Part shown: positions 31,267 to 38,576 of the stretch, one piece after another
How positions within the stretch are numbered: position 1 is the first letter of the stretch
How the letters are laid out: the number at the start of each line of letters is the position of its first letter
IMG/VR virus record: IMGVR_UViG_3300043446_003813
Span: 1 to 38,576 of that record
DNA: 38,576 bases
Source of the DNA: a virus
Strand: one strand, 5' to 3'
Notes under the pieces: generated by a model
What the model was told of the DNA's origin: nothing
Seen by the model: the letters and a program-made list of their open reading frames with translations, nothing else
Databases searched by the model: none
Translations under genes and position numbers: made by a program

Positions 31267-32002
31267 GATAAACATTGTTACAGTTGGGAATGCCACTCAT
31301 CGGGTGAGTTCATTCTCATACCCGCCGCAACTCCCTTCCATTGTTGAGTTTAAAGACTTCAGCAAGGATATTTATTCGCGTCTGGTGAATGACGAGCAGT
31401 TTGATTTACGAACATCATCTCGCTCAGAGGAGTTCCTCGCATATGCTCTTGTTGGAGCACCCGGTGGAGAAGATATCGCCCCCGTGGTATGGAGTTCTCA
31501 CGGACAGGCGGAGATGTATGGGCGGCTTTGCGGCGCAAAAGATGTGTTGATTCATACAGTTCCGTATGCTATTTACTTTGCCGCAAATAACTACGATAAT
31601 GTTTATGTTCTTAATTGTGCATCAACACTAATCGCTAAAGAGCACATGCCTGCAGGAACGCCAGAAATCACAAACGTAACAACTCTGGATTGGGCTGATG
31701 CATACACAAATATGCCAGCGCTTGACATGGCAATTGTCATGTATGCACACCTTGCTGCAGATGATTCGTTATTTGACGCAATTATGAATGCCATTCGCCC
31801 AAACGGTTTAGTTGTTATTCACAATGCCTCTAATGGTGGAGCGCTCTATGAAGTTCTGGGGGATAAAAAACCTCTGGACGCTGCGGCAGAAGTTTCCCTC
31901 TCTGCTCTCCTTCATAAGAAAATCCTAGATAGAGGAGATTTTTTAACGCAACACTTTCAGGGATGGGTATCCCACACGGTTTGCGTTAAACTCCCATCAT
32001 GA
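31259..32002 (+). CDS. Rossmann-like protein, possible methyltransferase-related
   Basis: I choose ATG 31259 (247 aa), because GGTGG (31246-31250) is at a good distance and the 45 bases upstream in this frame lie inside the previous gene. Alternating strands and helices run through the protein (DVLIHTVPYAIYFAANNYDNV, NVYVLNCASTLI, LDMAIVMYAHLAADDSLFDA, NGLVVIHNASNGGALYEVL). The last three resemble motifs IV-VI of class I SAM-dependent methyltransferases ('D.v......H...D......i...l.pgG.lvi.n'). The usual GxGxG is missing, so catalysis is doubtful. It overlaps the halogenase start by 4 bases. Confidence 0.45.
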   Translation: MNEINIVTVGNATHRVSSFSYPPQLPSIVEFKDFSKDIYSRLVNDEQFDLRTSSRSEEFLAYALVGAPGGEDIAPVVWSSHGQAEMYGRLCGAKDVLIHTVPYAIYFAANNYDNVYVLNCASTLIAKEHMPAGTPEITNVTTLDWADAYTNMPALDMAIVMYAHLAADDSLFDAIMNAIRPNGLVVIHNASNGGALYEVLGDKKPLDAAAEVSLSALLHKKILDRGDFLTQHFQGWVSHTVCVKLPS

Positions 32003-33483
32003 CTACGGACACCAAGCAACTTAGTTTTGGCATTGTTGGCTCTGGTACTGCAGGTTTGCTTTCAGCAATAATGCTGCGTCAGGCATTCTCAAACTCTCCG
32101 ATAACAATCGTTTCATCAAGCAAGATTGGGATTGTTGGAGTTGGTGAGGGTAGTACTGAGCATTGGCGTGAATTTATGCAACTCTGCGAAATACCACTTG
32201 AGCAGATGATTGTAAAAACTTCAGCAACACACAAATATGGGATTCGTTTTGAGGGGTGGTCAGGGGCGTTCCCCGACTACTTCCATAGTGTCTCAGGGGA
32301 TGAGGCGCTCTTCGGCTGGGGGCTGTACCCAACATATTCTGGGATTCTTGAGAGCGGTCATTCGCTAACGAGCCAGACATCAAGTATCGGTCTTATTCAG
32401 AACAAGATTCGTCGCGAAAACTTACATGCGAATACAAATCAATATCACTTTGACACTTTTAAGTTAAATAACTACTTCACCGAACTATGCTTTAAGCGTT
32501 CAATTAAGATGATTGATGGCGATGTTGCTTCGCTTTCACGCGATACTTCTACTGGGAATATAAGCAGCGTGACGCTTGAGGGTGGATTAGAGGTACAAGC
32601 AGATTTTTGGATTGATGCGAGTGGATTCTCGCGCGTACTAATGACCCACCTTGAATCACATCACTGGAATTCATTCTCCGACTACCTTCTAGTTGATTCG
32701 GCAATCGCAGCGCCGTCTCCCGCATGGGATGAAGGAATACGACCATACACGAGAGCCGTTGCCAAAGATGCTGGTTGGATTTGGGAAATACCAACACAGG
32801 AAAGACGCGGCAATGGCTACGTCTACTGCTCTAAGTTTATTTCAGACGACGAGGCTGTATCAACTCTTGAGAAACAGATTGGCGACCTACAGGTTAGCCC
32901 TCGTTCATTTAAGTTTGATGCTGGACATTTAAAGAATGTATGGACGAAGAACTGTCTTGCTGTCGGTCTAGCAGCAGCGTTTGTTGAACCCCTTGAAGCA
33001 ACATCTATTGGTAGCACAATTCAGCAAATTAGATTTGCGATACCATATTTGGCTTCATATCAACCAAACCACACAGCATCGCAGCGACATTACAACAAAC
33101 TGTTTTCATCAATGATGGACAACATTCTAACAATGATTAGACTTCATTACGTGTCGGATAGGCGCGATACAGAGTTTTGGCGCGCATGCGCCGAAATGAA
33201 GATAAATGATTCGTTGCAGGAACTTCTTGATTTGTGGCAGGAGCGAACACCATGCCGTCATGATGTGGCAAGCATTAATGGCGAGATGTTCCACGCCCCT
33301 CACTTGTTCCACGTGGCTCAAGGGCAGGGTGTATTAAACCCAGATGTTGCCACAACGATGATTGACAGGTTCGGTCTTCGTCGTCAGGTTGAATTAGACA
33401 TTGCAAACAGACGACATGCGCGCTTCAGCCATGAATTGGTTGACCATCGTGAGTCTCTCAAAATGCAGTTTGAAGATAGGTAA
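31999..33483 (+). CDS. FAD-dependent tryptophan-halogenase-type enzyme
   Basis: The 494-aa protein belongs to the flavin-dependent tryptophan halogenase family. The FAD-binding GxGxxG is GIVGSGTAGL at 11-20. The catalytic lysine is K79 in ATHKYGIRFEGW, the same number as in PrnA. The halogenase-specific WxWxIP is complete (WIWEIP, 260-265). The second active-site segment, AFVEPLEATSIG (327-338), supplies E333 and the Thr/Ser thought to hold halide. These enzymes use FADH2, oxygen and chloride, bromide or iodide. Phage members are known from cyanophages (VirX1 iodinates varied substrates). A flavin reductase would be needed and none is seen, so a host one is implied. It starts in an ATGA overlap. 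Confidence 0.92.
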   Translation: MTTDTKQLSFGIVGSGTAGLLSAIMLRQAFSNSPITIVSSSKIGIVGVGEGSTEHWREFMQLCEIPLEQMIVKTSATHKYGIRFEGWSGAFPDYFHSVSGDEALFGWGLYPTYSGILESGHSLTSQTSSIGLIQNKIRRENLHANTNQYHFDTFKLNNYFTELCFKRSIKMIDGDVASLSRDTSTGNISSVTLEGGLEVQADFWIDASGFSRVLMTHLESHHWNSFSDYLLVDSAIAAPSPAWDEGIRPYTRAVAKDAGWIWEIPTQERRGNGYVYCSKFISDDEAVSTLEKQIGDLQVSPRSFKFDAGHLKNVWTKNCLAVGLAAAFVEPLEATSIGSTIQQIRFAIPYLASYQPNHTASQRHYNKLFSSMMDNILTMIRLHYVSDRRDTEFWRACAEMKINDSLQELLDLWQERTPCRHDVASINGEMFHAPHLFHVAQGQGVLNPDVATTMIDRFGLRRQVELDIANRRHARFSHELVDHRESLKMQFEDR

Positions 33484-33488
33484 TTCTT

Positions 33489-34298
33489 GTGGCATTAAAA
33501 AAAATAGATAAGTATTCCGACATAGTTGTCCCCGAGGGAAAAATTGCAATCATCCCTTGGGATAATCGTTTACTTGAGATGCCACCTTTTCAGAATGACC
33601 GTACGCTTCCGCAATGGGTAAAAGAGGCACCAAATGGACAGGGCTCAATACGTCGGTGTGCGGCAACAATGGATTTTCTTACCACTGGCATAACGATTCC
33701 AGCATGGACAAACTTTCGGTTCATCAAAACTGAGAACGACGGAAATTGGGATTTATCGTGCGACCAGTTTGAAGGATTCGCTGGGGAAAGCCCTGAACCA
33801 TTTCGCAGCCAGCCGTTTAATTTTGACCAAACTGGGTCATGCCCTATGACGCGTGTTCGTGAAGTAGAAACGATTGGCTATCCAAAGTTGGTTAACCCAT
33901 TCCGCATTGTTACTGCTCATGGTTGGTCTACTCTCGTGCTTCCCGCAATGTTTGAACCATCACGGCACTACTCAGTATTGCCAGGGATTGTGAATACGGA
34001 TTACTACCACGAGGCGAATTGTGTTTTGAATCTACTCGGCAATGAGTCGTTTGTTATCCAGTGGGGGACGCCATTGATGCATCTCATCCCAGTAAAACGT
34101 GACTCTCTTCCTCATGAGATAGATTTTTATGATGAGAGCGCCGCAAAGTACGTAATTGGTCGCGGTTTTGGCTCTGGTTCACTAAAGCCATCGTTTTCTG
34201 GTTGGTCTTCTGGACGGCTTTATCGTGCCTATCGGCTAAAGCATGATGCGGAACTTGCTAGCAAAAACGCTAAGCGAAAGTGGTGGAGGAAGAAGTGA
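33489..34298 (+). CDS. DUF6065-like protein next to the halogenase
   Basis: The 269-aa protein begins at GTG 33489, with AGG 8 bases upstream. It has GKIAIIPWDNRLLEMPPFQND and PQWVKEAPNGQGSIRRC, followed by GITIPAWTNFRFI and QFNFDQTG-type strands. The centre (TAHGWSTLVLPAMFEP) and FVIQWGTPLMHLIPVKRD give a beta-rich fold. The pattern, and the place beside a halogenase, fit the DUF6065 family, which I recall as recurring with halogenase genes in phages and bacteria. The function is unknown. The end is Lys/Arg-rich. The 'W' and 'P' positions could form a substrate or partner surface. Confidence 0.6.
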   Translation: MALKKIDKYSDIVVPEGKIAIIPWDNRLLEMPPFQNDRTLPQWVKEAPNGQGSIRRCAATMDFLTTGITIPAWTNFRFIKTENDGNWDLSCDQFEGFAGESPEPFRSQPFNFDQTGSCPMTRVREVETIGYPKLVNPFRIVTAHGWSTLVLPAMFEPSRHYSVLPGIVNTDYYHEANCVLNLLGNESFVIQWGTPLMHLIPVKRDSLPHEIDFYDESAAKYVIGRGFGSGSLKPSFSGWSSGRLYRAYRLKHDAELASKNAKRKWWRKK

Positions 34299-34978
34299 TT
34301 TTCCCCCGAGGTCTAGGTTCCGCGATTGGCTACAAAGATAATGTTATTGAAGACTGGCTTTGTGCAGAAATCATTGAGTATGTGGAATCGCATCAAAGCC
34401 TGATGTATGAAGGACCAACAATGGGTGGTCTACATAAGCATATTAAAAATTGTTATGATTTTGGTCTCACTTATTACAATAATCTAGCAGAGACAGAAGA
34501 GCAGCGTCAGGAACTTGGCAGACTCAACGACTTGGTGTTTGAAAGATTTACTCCAGTACTCCAAGAATACTGTCTATATTTTGAAGGCTTAGATGATTGG
34601 AAAAATCGCTACGATACTGGCTATCAGTTCCAAAAATATATGCCCAATGAAGGATTCTACAGGTCGCACTGTGATGGCGGCGTTTATGTAGAACCACCAG
34701 CGAATACGCGGGTTCTTGGCGTGGTCATCTATCTAAATACTGTAGAAAAAGGTGGAGGGACAGAGTTCCCTCTCCACGACCTTGTAGTAAATGCTGTTTG
34801 TGGGAGGGTCTCGTTTTTCCCCGCAAACTTTACGCATCCCCATGCTGGCTTGATGCCGATTGACTCTCCGAAGTATATTTTGAGCACTTTCTGCTACAAC
34901 CAACCAGACTCACCAGACCATGATGCGTTTTTGTCCCTCGCGGACAACTATGCTGAAGCCAAGCAAGTAGAGTCCTAA
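34295..34978 (+). CDS. 2-oxoglutarate/Fe(II) oxygenase (P4H type), copy 2
   Basis: I choose GTG 34295, which overlaps the previous stop as GTGA and has GGAGGA at 34285-34290, giving 227 aa. The iron ligands are H125 and D127 (YRSHCDGG) and, most likely, H181 in NFTHPHAGLMP. The 2-oxoglutarate residue is K193 (SPKYILSTF). The strand GVVIYLNTVEKGGGTEFP is typical of prolyl-4-hydroxylase-type proteins, and GRVSFFPANF leads to the distal His. It is only distantly similar to copy 1, so it is not a recent duplicate. It closes the cassette; the next gene lies 48 bases on. The substrate is unknown. Confidence 0.85.
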   Translation: MIFPRGLGSAIGYKDNVIEDWLCAEIIEYVESHQSLMYEGPTMGGLHKHIKNCYDFGLTYYNNLAETEEQRQELGRLNDLVFERFTPVLQEYCLYFEGLDDWKNRYDTGYQFQKYMPNEGFYRSHCDGGVYVEPPANTRVLGVVIYLNTVEKGGGTEFPLHDLVVNAVCGRVSFFPANFTHPHAGLMPIDSPKYILSTFCYNQPDSPDHDAFLSLADNYAEAKQVES

Positions 34979-35026
34979 TTAAATCTATAACTGTTTACAA
35001 CATCTACACAACAACGGAGTGATAAA

Positions 35027-35209
35027 ATGACTGAGCAAGTAAATCCACAACTCATTATTGATGAACTGGTAAAGCGAGTGCAATCGCTAACAATTGAGAA
35101 CGTCGTCCTGTCAGCAAAGGTACAAACATTGACAGACCTCGTAAATGCGCTTAACCATTCACATGATGACGAAATGGTGTCAGTAATCGGAGAACCAACG
35201 GAGGAATAG
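35027..35209 (+). CDS. small coiled-coil peptide
   Basis: The 60-aa protein is a helical coiled coil (LIIDELVKRVQSLTIENVVLS, KVQTLTDLVNALNHS) with an acidic end. Similar small coiled-coil genes occur beside fibre genes, where they may help trimerisation. CGGAG precedes the ATG. The stop is 3 bases before the next gene, which takes its ribosome site (GGAGGA) from the end of this one. Confidence 0.5.
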   Translation: MTEQVNPQLIIDELVKRVQSLTIENVVLSAKVQTLTDLVNALNHSHDDEMVSVIGEPTEE

Positions 35210-35212
35210 TAG

Positions 35213-36994
35213 ATGCCCGGTGCAAACGTATTCGCCTACGACGGCACCGCCTACAAGCCGACCGACCGCGCTCAAAGCGCTGGAATCTTCGCCAGAGGAG
35301 CATCTCTATCGGGTGTCATCTACGTCTACCAGTTATCTAAGCCTGCCGCGTCTACAGTTGCGACACAAATTTGGCAGGGCTTCCCACCCACGCCAAGTCA
35401 AGTTACATTCTCACATAGCACCACAGGTACGGCGCCGAACTCTACCAACAGAACAACCATCTCATGGACTTGCGACAGTAGTGCACTTTTGTCCAAATTT
35501 GAGATATACCAAAAAGTTGGAACTGGCTCTTTTGTGGCACTTTCTACAACAATCGGTTCAGGGACTCGCAGTTATACAGTTGATTCCCATGCCGCAGGTA
35601 CGTTATATACCTATTACGTTCGCGCAGTCGGCATATCTGGGTTAACTAAAAACGGCGCGGAAAATTCTTTTACGTTATCTGCACCAACCTTGACTGGCGT
35701 ATCGCTTGCTGAGCAATCTAAGACGTCGTCTTCTGCTACGTGGAGAATAACTGTACCCGCTGGAACATTTCAAAAAGTTGACTGGTACCTATCAACGGAC
35801 AACACCACATTTACGTTTAGTTCCTCAGCAACTATCGGTTCATCAGCAACGTTCGCTGACTTCACTTGGTCAAGTTTGTCCGAGCGGACAACACGTTACG
35901 TCAGGGCTGTTTTAACCAACTACAGTAACCATGCCACTAGCAACACCGCATCGGTAGGAATCACGACACTAAACCAACCACCCGGCGCCCCATCAATCAG
36001 CAGCGTTTCTGCAGTTTCCGAATCTGACCCTGGAATTGGTGGTGGATATGCCACTACGGGAGAGGTTCGTAAACGGGTGAACGTTACGTATTCACTCGCA
36101 GGGGATAGTGACTACAAAGAGCATACGCTTTACGTATACGGGGATAATGGTTATGGAACTGGACCGAGCGGATATGTAACTGAAATTACACGTACGGATA
36201 ACGCCAACCGTACAGAAACAGTTACTGGTCTTATGCCAAGTACTCGCTACTGGTTCCTTTTGCGTCAACGCGATAATAATAGTGGTGAAACAGATAACTC
36301 TCAAGGTTGGCAAACAGCAGTTACTGAACAAATATGGACTCGTAGTCAGGAAAACGCCTATACATCTTATAGTGCAGGTGGCGAAGTTAATGATACGCGT
36401 GATGGCAACTATCTTGTTGATAGTGTTACTACAATCCCTAATGAAAATAGTTATTCTGCAGCATCACAGATGTGGGACAATAACTTAAGCAACTTCTGGC
36501 TTTCTGGAACCAATAGTACCGTTGGTTCCCCAGACCCAGGCTCCGTTGTTCGCATACGCTTTGAATGCAGCGACTTATATTATGACTACTGGGACTATTA
36601 CATCCGTGGTGTCAACTTCTATCTTCCACGCTCACATAACACAGCAATTCAGGTTCGTGCGGGAACTGCAGGCTCATGGCTTGGTACAGCCGTTAACTCC
36701 AGCATTACAGGCAATAGTGACCCATATTTATATGATGCGGTGAGCCCATCTTCTGGTGAAGAGGATGTTAACTGGAGCGTCTATGTTGGTGTTGGCGACC
36801 CAACATTCCGTGTTCATAATGGGGGCTCTAGTGGTGGTTCAGCGAAATTTGCATTCCGTTTTTGTTTACGGAATATGACTAGCGCATATGGTGGGACAGT
36901 TCTCCGCGCTGGATTTTCGGAATTTAATTTTGTTTACATCAGATATAGGGTTCGTAACAGTACATATAATGCAGCAACGAATCGCTACTATTAA
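35213..36994 (+). CDS. FN3-containing fibre / adhesin protein
   Basis: The 593-aa protein starts with the tail-type GANVFAYDGTAYKPTDRAQSA. Three fibronectin type III-like domains follow: about 62-150 (TTISWTCDSSALLSKFEIYQK ... YVRAVGISG), 155-245 (WRITVPAGTFQKVDWYLS ... YVRAVLTN) and 255-365 (VTYSLAGDSDYKEHTLYVYGD ... PSTRYWFLLRQRD). The C-terminal ~220 residues are Tyr- and Trp-rich beta sheet (QMWDNNLSNFWLSGTNS ... VVRIRFECSDLYYDYWDYYI ... IQVRAGTAGSWLGTAV) and look like a discoidin-type binding domain. FN3 domains on phage virions often make weak glycan contacts. It likely belongs to the virion surface. Confidence 0.7.
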   Translation: MPGANVFAYDGTAYKPTDRAQSAGIFARGASLSGVIYVYQLSKPAASTVATQIWQGFPPTPSQVTFSHSTTGTAPNSTNRTTISWTCDSSALLSKFEIYQKVGTGSFVALSTTIGSGTRSYTVDSHAAGTLYTYYVRAVGISGLTKNGAENSFTLSAPTLTGVSLAEQSKTSSSATWRITVPAGTFQKVDWYLSTDNTTFTFSSSATIGSSATFADFTWSSLSERTTRYVRAVLTNYSNHATSNTASVGITTLNQPPGAPSISSVSAVSESDPGIGGGYATTGEVRKRVNVTYSLAGDSDYKEHTLYVYGDNGYGTGPSGYVTEITRTDNANRTETVTGLMPSTRYWFLLRQRDNNSGETDNSQGWQTAVTEQIWTRSQENAYTSYSAGGEVNDTRDGNYLVDSVTTIPNENSYSAASQMWDNNLSNFWLSGTNSTVGSPDPGSVVRIRFECSDLYYDYWDYYIRGVNFYLPRSHNTAIQVRAGTAGSWLGTAVNSSITGNSDPYLYDAVSPSSGEEDVNWSVYVGVGDPTFRVHNGGSSGGSAKFAFRFCLRNMTSAYGGTVLRAGFSEFNFVYIRYRVRNSTYNAATNRYY

Positions 36995-37021
36995 ACCACT
37001 ATTTAATAAATAGTTCTAACT

Positions 37022-37045
37022 GCTACACTATAGTGGAGGTGTAGC
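37022..37045 (+). promoter_or_regulatory. hairpin over the ribosome site of the PA14 gene
   Basis: GCTACAC (37022-37028) pairs with GTGTAGC (37039-37045) around a 10-base loop that contains most of the ribosome site (GTGGAGG). The ATG at 37046 follows directly. A perfect palindrome CACTATAGTG (37026-37035) lies inside. The stem would hide the start of this gene. A TACACT at 37024-37029 could be a -10 box, with no clear -35. An AT-rich inverted repeat CTATTTAATAAATAG lies just upstream (37000-37014). Confidence 0.45.
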
Positions 37046-38576
37046 ATGGGGAAATTTCTGCGCATAACACGCGCACTTATTTTTATACCAGTAGCCACAA
37101 TGGCGTGGTTCACCCCTTCTGGCGCGCGAGCCGCCTCCCCCGGTCTCCAAATGACCGTCTATAACAACTTTGGTTACAACGGCTCGCCCCCACTTCCAGA
37201 CGTCAGCGGACGACCAATTGTAGGCACAACAGTAGTTGGCAACGTAAACCAAGACTTTGATGCCAACCCATACTTCAATATGTATGAGGACTTCATCGTT
37301 AAGTATGAGGGGCACATCACATCGCCAGTTGACGCTGATATTAGTTTCTACCCACCTGCAGATGATGGCACAAAGTTATTTATAGATGGCGTACTGGTTG
37401 ATAACAACTGGCGCGATAAGGGTGGTGGCGCATACCCGACTCAGCCAATCCACTTCAATGCTGGAGAGTCAAAGACGTTCACACTTTGGTTCTATGAGAA
37501 CGGCGGTGGAGCGTGGGTTGAACTTTATTGGGATTTAAACGGTGAGTGGGAAATAGTCCCAGAATCGGCATTTACTCAAGACTCTGTAATCCCAACGCCT
37601 CCATACTTGAATACCCCACGCAATGTACAAGTGGTATCCGTAACTGATTCAAGTGTTTCTATTTCTTGGGATGCTCCAGAGCAATCAAATGCCGAGGTAG
37701 AGCGTTACGCGGTTATGTGGTCATGTGAAACTAATTGGGACATTGCTTACGGACTTGCTGCTTACACAACTGAAATCACAATCAATGGGATTCAGTCTGG
37801 AACATCATGCATATTTCAAGTCAGGGCAGACAATGACACAATCCCTGTGTATTCGGAGTACTCGCAGTCTGTAAGTGCGGTGACACAGACGACTACTACG
37901 ACTACTACAACTACTACGACTACTACGACAGTTCCAGAAACTACGACAACTGAACCTGAAACTACGACAACTACTGAGCCAGAAACCACTACCACAGAAC
38001 CAGAAACAACAGTTCCAGAAACAACTACAACTACTGAGCCAGAACCAGAAACTACGACTACAACGGAAGTAGAGGTTCCAGTTGGAACAACAACCCCAGA
38101 AGAAACAGTTGAAACGACGTTACCTGAACCAACAGAACCACCCGAAACAACGCCGCCGACGAGCGAACCGACGGTAGATGTTCCTCAAGATGTTCAGGAC
38201 GCCGCTGATGCCGCAGTTGATGAGATTCTAACGTCTTCCACGAGCATTGAAGAATTGGCTAGTGCTGTTGATGAACTTGTTGGAGGGGCAGAAACACCAG
38301 AGGAATTGGTCGCGGTTATTGGGGCTCTTCTTGGCAAAGATTTAACCAACGAGCAGTTTGATGCTGTTATTGATTCTGTGTTCTCTGAGCCTTTGTCGGA
38401 CGAGAACTTTGCTGCTGCTCTTGATGCTGTTTTTGAGGAACCTCTAACTGATGAGCAGTTTGATGCGGTCATAACAGCAGTTCTTGATGAGCCTCTATCA
38501 AATGAGCAATTTGAGGAACTTGTGAATGTTCTTGAATCTGACTCAGTGTCCGAGGAACAGGTTGCTGCTGCTGTTG
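37046..38576 (+). CDS. secreted PA14-FN3 protein with Thr-rich linker and acidic repeats (5' part)
   Basis: The frame is open from ATG 37046 to the right edge (510 codons, no stop), so the gene is partial. Residues 1-29 are a signal peptide (basic start, LIFIPVATMAWF, cleavage near SGARA). A PA14 domain spans about 36-178, with the hallmark DDGTKLFIDGVLVDNNW at 107-122. An FN3 domain lies at about 190-280. Next comes a Thr/Glu/Pro linker, about 282-385, from ACT/ACG repeats, like a mucin-type stalk. From about 430 there is a ~20-aa acidic repeat 'LTDEQFDAVIxAVLDEP' (at least four copies). Such architecture belongs to cell-surface proteins of Actinobacteria, in my experience Acidimicrobiia. 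In a phage it may coat the host or be a captured host gene. Confidence 0.8.
   Translation, partial: MGKFLRITRALIFIPVATMAWFTPSGARAASPGLQMTVYNNFGYNGSPPLPDVSGRPIVGTTVVGNVNQDFDANPYFNMYEDFIVKYEGHITSPVDADISFYPPADDGTKLFIDGVLVDNNWRDKGGGAYPTQPIHFNAGESKTFTLWFYENGGGAWVELYWDLNGEWEIVPESAFTQDSVIPTPPYLNTPRNVQVVSVTDSSVSISWDAPEQSNAEVERYAVMWSCETNWDIAYGLAAYTTEITINGIQSGTSCIFQVRADNDTIPVYSEYSQSVSAVTQTTTTTTTTTTTTTTVPETTTTEPETTTTTEPETTTTEPETTVPETTTTTEPEPETTTTTEVEVPVGTTTPEETVETTLPEPTEPPETTPPTSEPTVDVPQDVQDAADAAVDEILTSSTSIEELASAVDELVGGAETPEELVAVIGALLGKDLTNEQFDAVIDSVFSEPLSDENFAAALDAVFEEPLTDEQFDAVITAVLDEPLSNEQFEELVNVLESDSVSEEQVAAAV
37890..38100 (+). repeat. ACT/ACG trinucleotide-rich repeat tract
   Basis: Codons ACT, ACG and ACA alternate in runs broken by GTTCCAGAA or GAGCCAGAA. 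The tract encodes a Thr-rich stalk with Val-Pro-Glu and Glu-Pro-Glu breaks. It would be prone to slippage in replication. Confidence 0.8.
38330..38576 (+). repeat. acidic ~20-aa protein repeats
   Basis: At least four units with the consensus [LT][ST][ND]E[QN]F[DAE][AE][VAL] and ending EPL follow each other at the right edge and continue out of the window. The DNA copies share GAGCAGTTTGATGC at two places. Confidence 0.7.

Noticed and set aside
37000-37014. AT-rich inverted repeat as a terminator after the FN3 fibre gene
   Set aside because: The stem has only about 5 A/T pairs and no U-run follows. It would be too weak to stop transcription.
37890-38100. Trinucleotide repeats as CRISPR or assembly artefact
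   Set aside because: There are no regular spacers, the frame stays open through the whole tract, and the Thr/Glu/Pro product makes sense as a surface-protein stalk.
1-38576. tRNA genes, integrase, transposase, CRISPR arrays, attachment sites
   Set aside because: I looked in the gaps, the longest of which is under 100 bases (apart from the frameshift extension), and saw no cloverleaf, recombinase motif or spaced repeats.

Overview
This window is part of the late (virion) region of a contractile-tailed bacteriophage (myovirus morphology). Every gene I can support is on the + strand, and the genes are packed with stop/start overlaps. By eye the base composition is in the mid-40s %GC. The host is not proven. 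The last gene encodes a secreted PA14-FN3 protein with a Thr-Glu-Pro linker and acidic repeats, a style I associate with aquatic Actinobacteria, especially Acidimicrobiia. The halogenase/dioxygenase cassette and one large structural protein instead recall cyanobacterial T4-like phages. An aquatic phage is likely; an actinobacterial host is an inference.

Layout. (1) 66-2563: neck and head-completion genes, namely an Arg/Ala-rich basic protein, a gp6-like head-tail adaptor, a virion-morphogenesis (tail completion) protein, a probable tail terminator and a small acidic-tailed protein. (2) 2624-8999: tail sheath, tail tube, two tail-assembly chaperone frames joined by a predicted -1 frameshift with a 10-bp stem-loop, and a 1207-aa tape measure. 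(3) 9008-14150: baseplate in PBSX/P2-like order, with a LysM-slot adaptor, a D-like hub, an OB-fold spike protein, gp25-like wedge, baseplate J and a gpI-like protein. (4) 14185-29521: a long block of fibres and adhesins (497, 428, 1315, 918, 235 and 633 aa plus several small proteins), interrupted by small membrane proteins that may be holins. (5) 29530-34978: a tightly coupled cassette with two small unknowns, a 2OG-Fe(II) oxygenase, two more small unknowns, a Rossmann-like protein, an FAD-dependent tryptophan-halogenase-type enzyme, a DUF6065-like protein and a second prolyl-hydroxylase-type oxygenase. (6) 35027-end: a coiled-coil peptide, an FN3 fibre, and the secreted PA14 protein running off the right edge.

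How the parts fit. Regions 1-3 build the neck, tail and baseplate, and region 4 supplies receptor-binding fibres. The most interesting part is the junction of regions 4 and 5. The 633-aa adhesin holds collagen-like Gly-X-Y tracts in which, within the regular repeats, Pro occurs only at the Y position, the position used by collagen prolyl-4-hydroxylases. It also has a 45-histidine segment. Immediately downstream are two prolyl-hydroxylase-type enzymes and a halogenase with intact catalytic motifs. I infer, without proof, that this cassette may chemically modify virion adhesins. No endolysin, integrase, tRNA or CRISPR array was seen, and there is no gene-free stretch above 300 bases.
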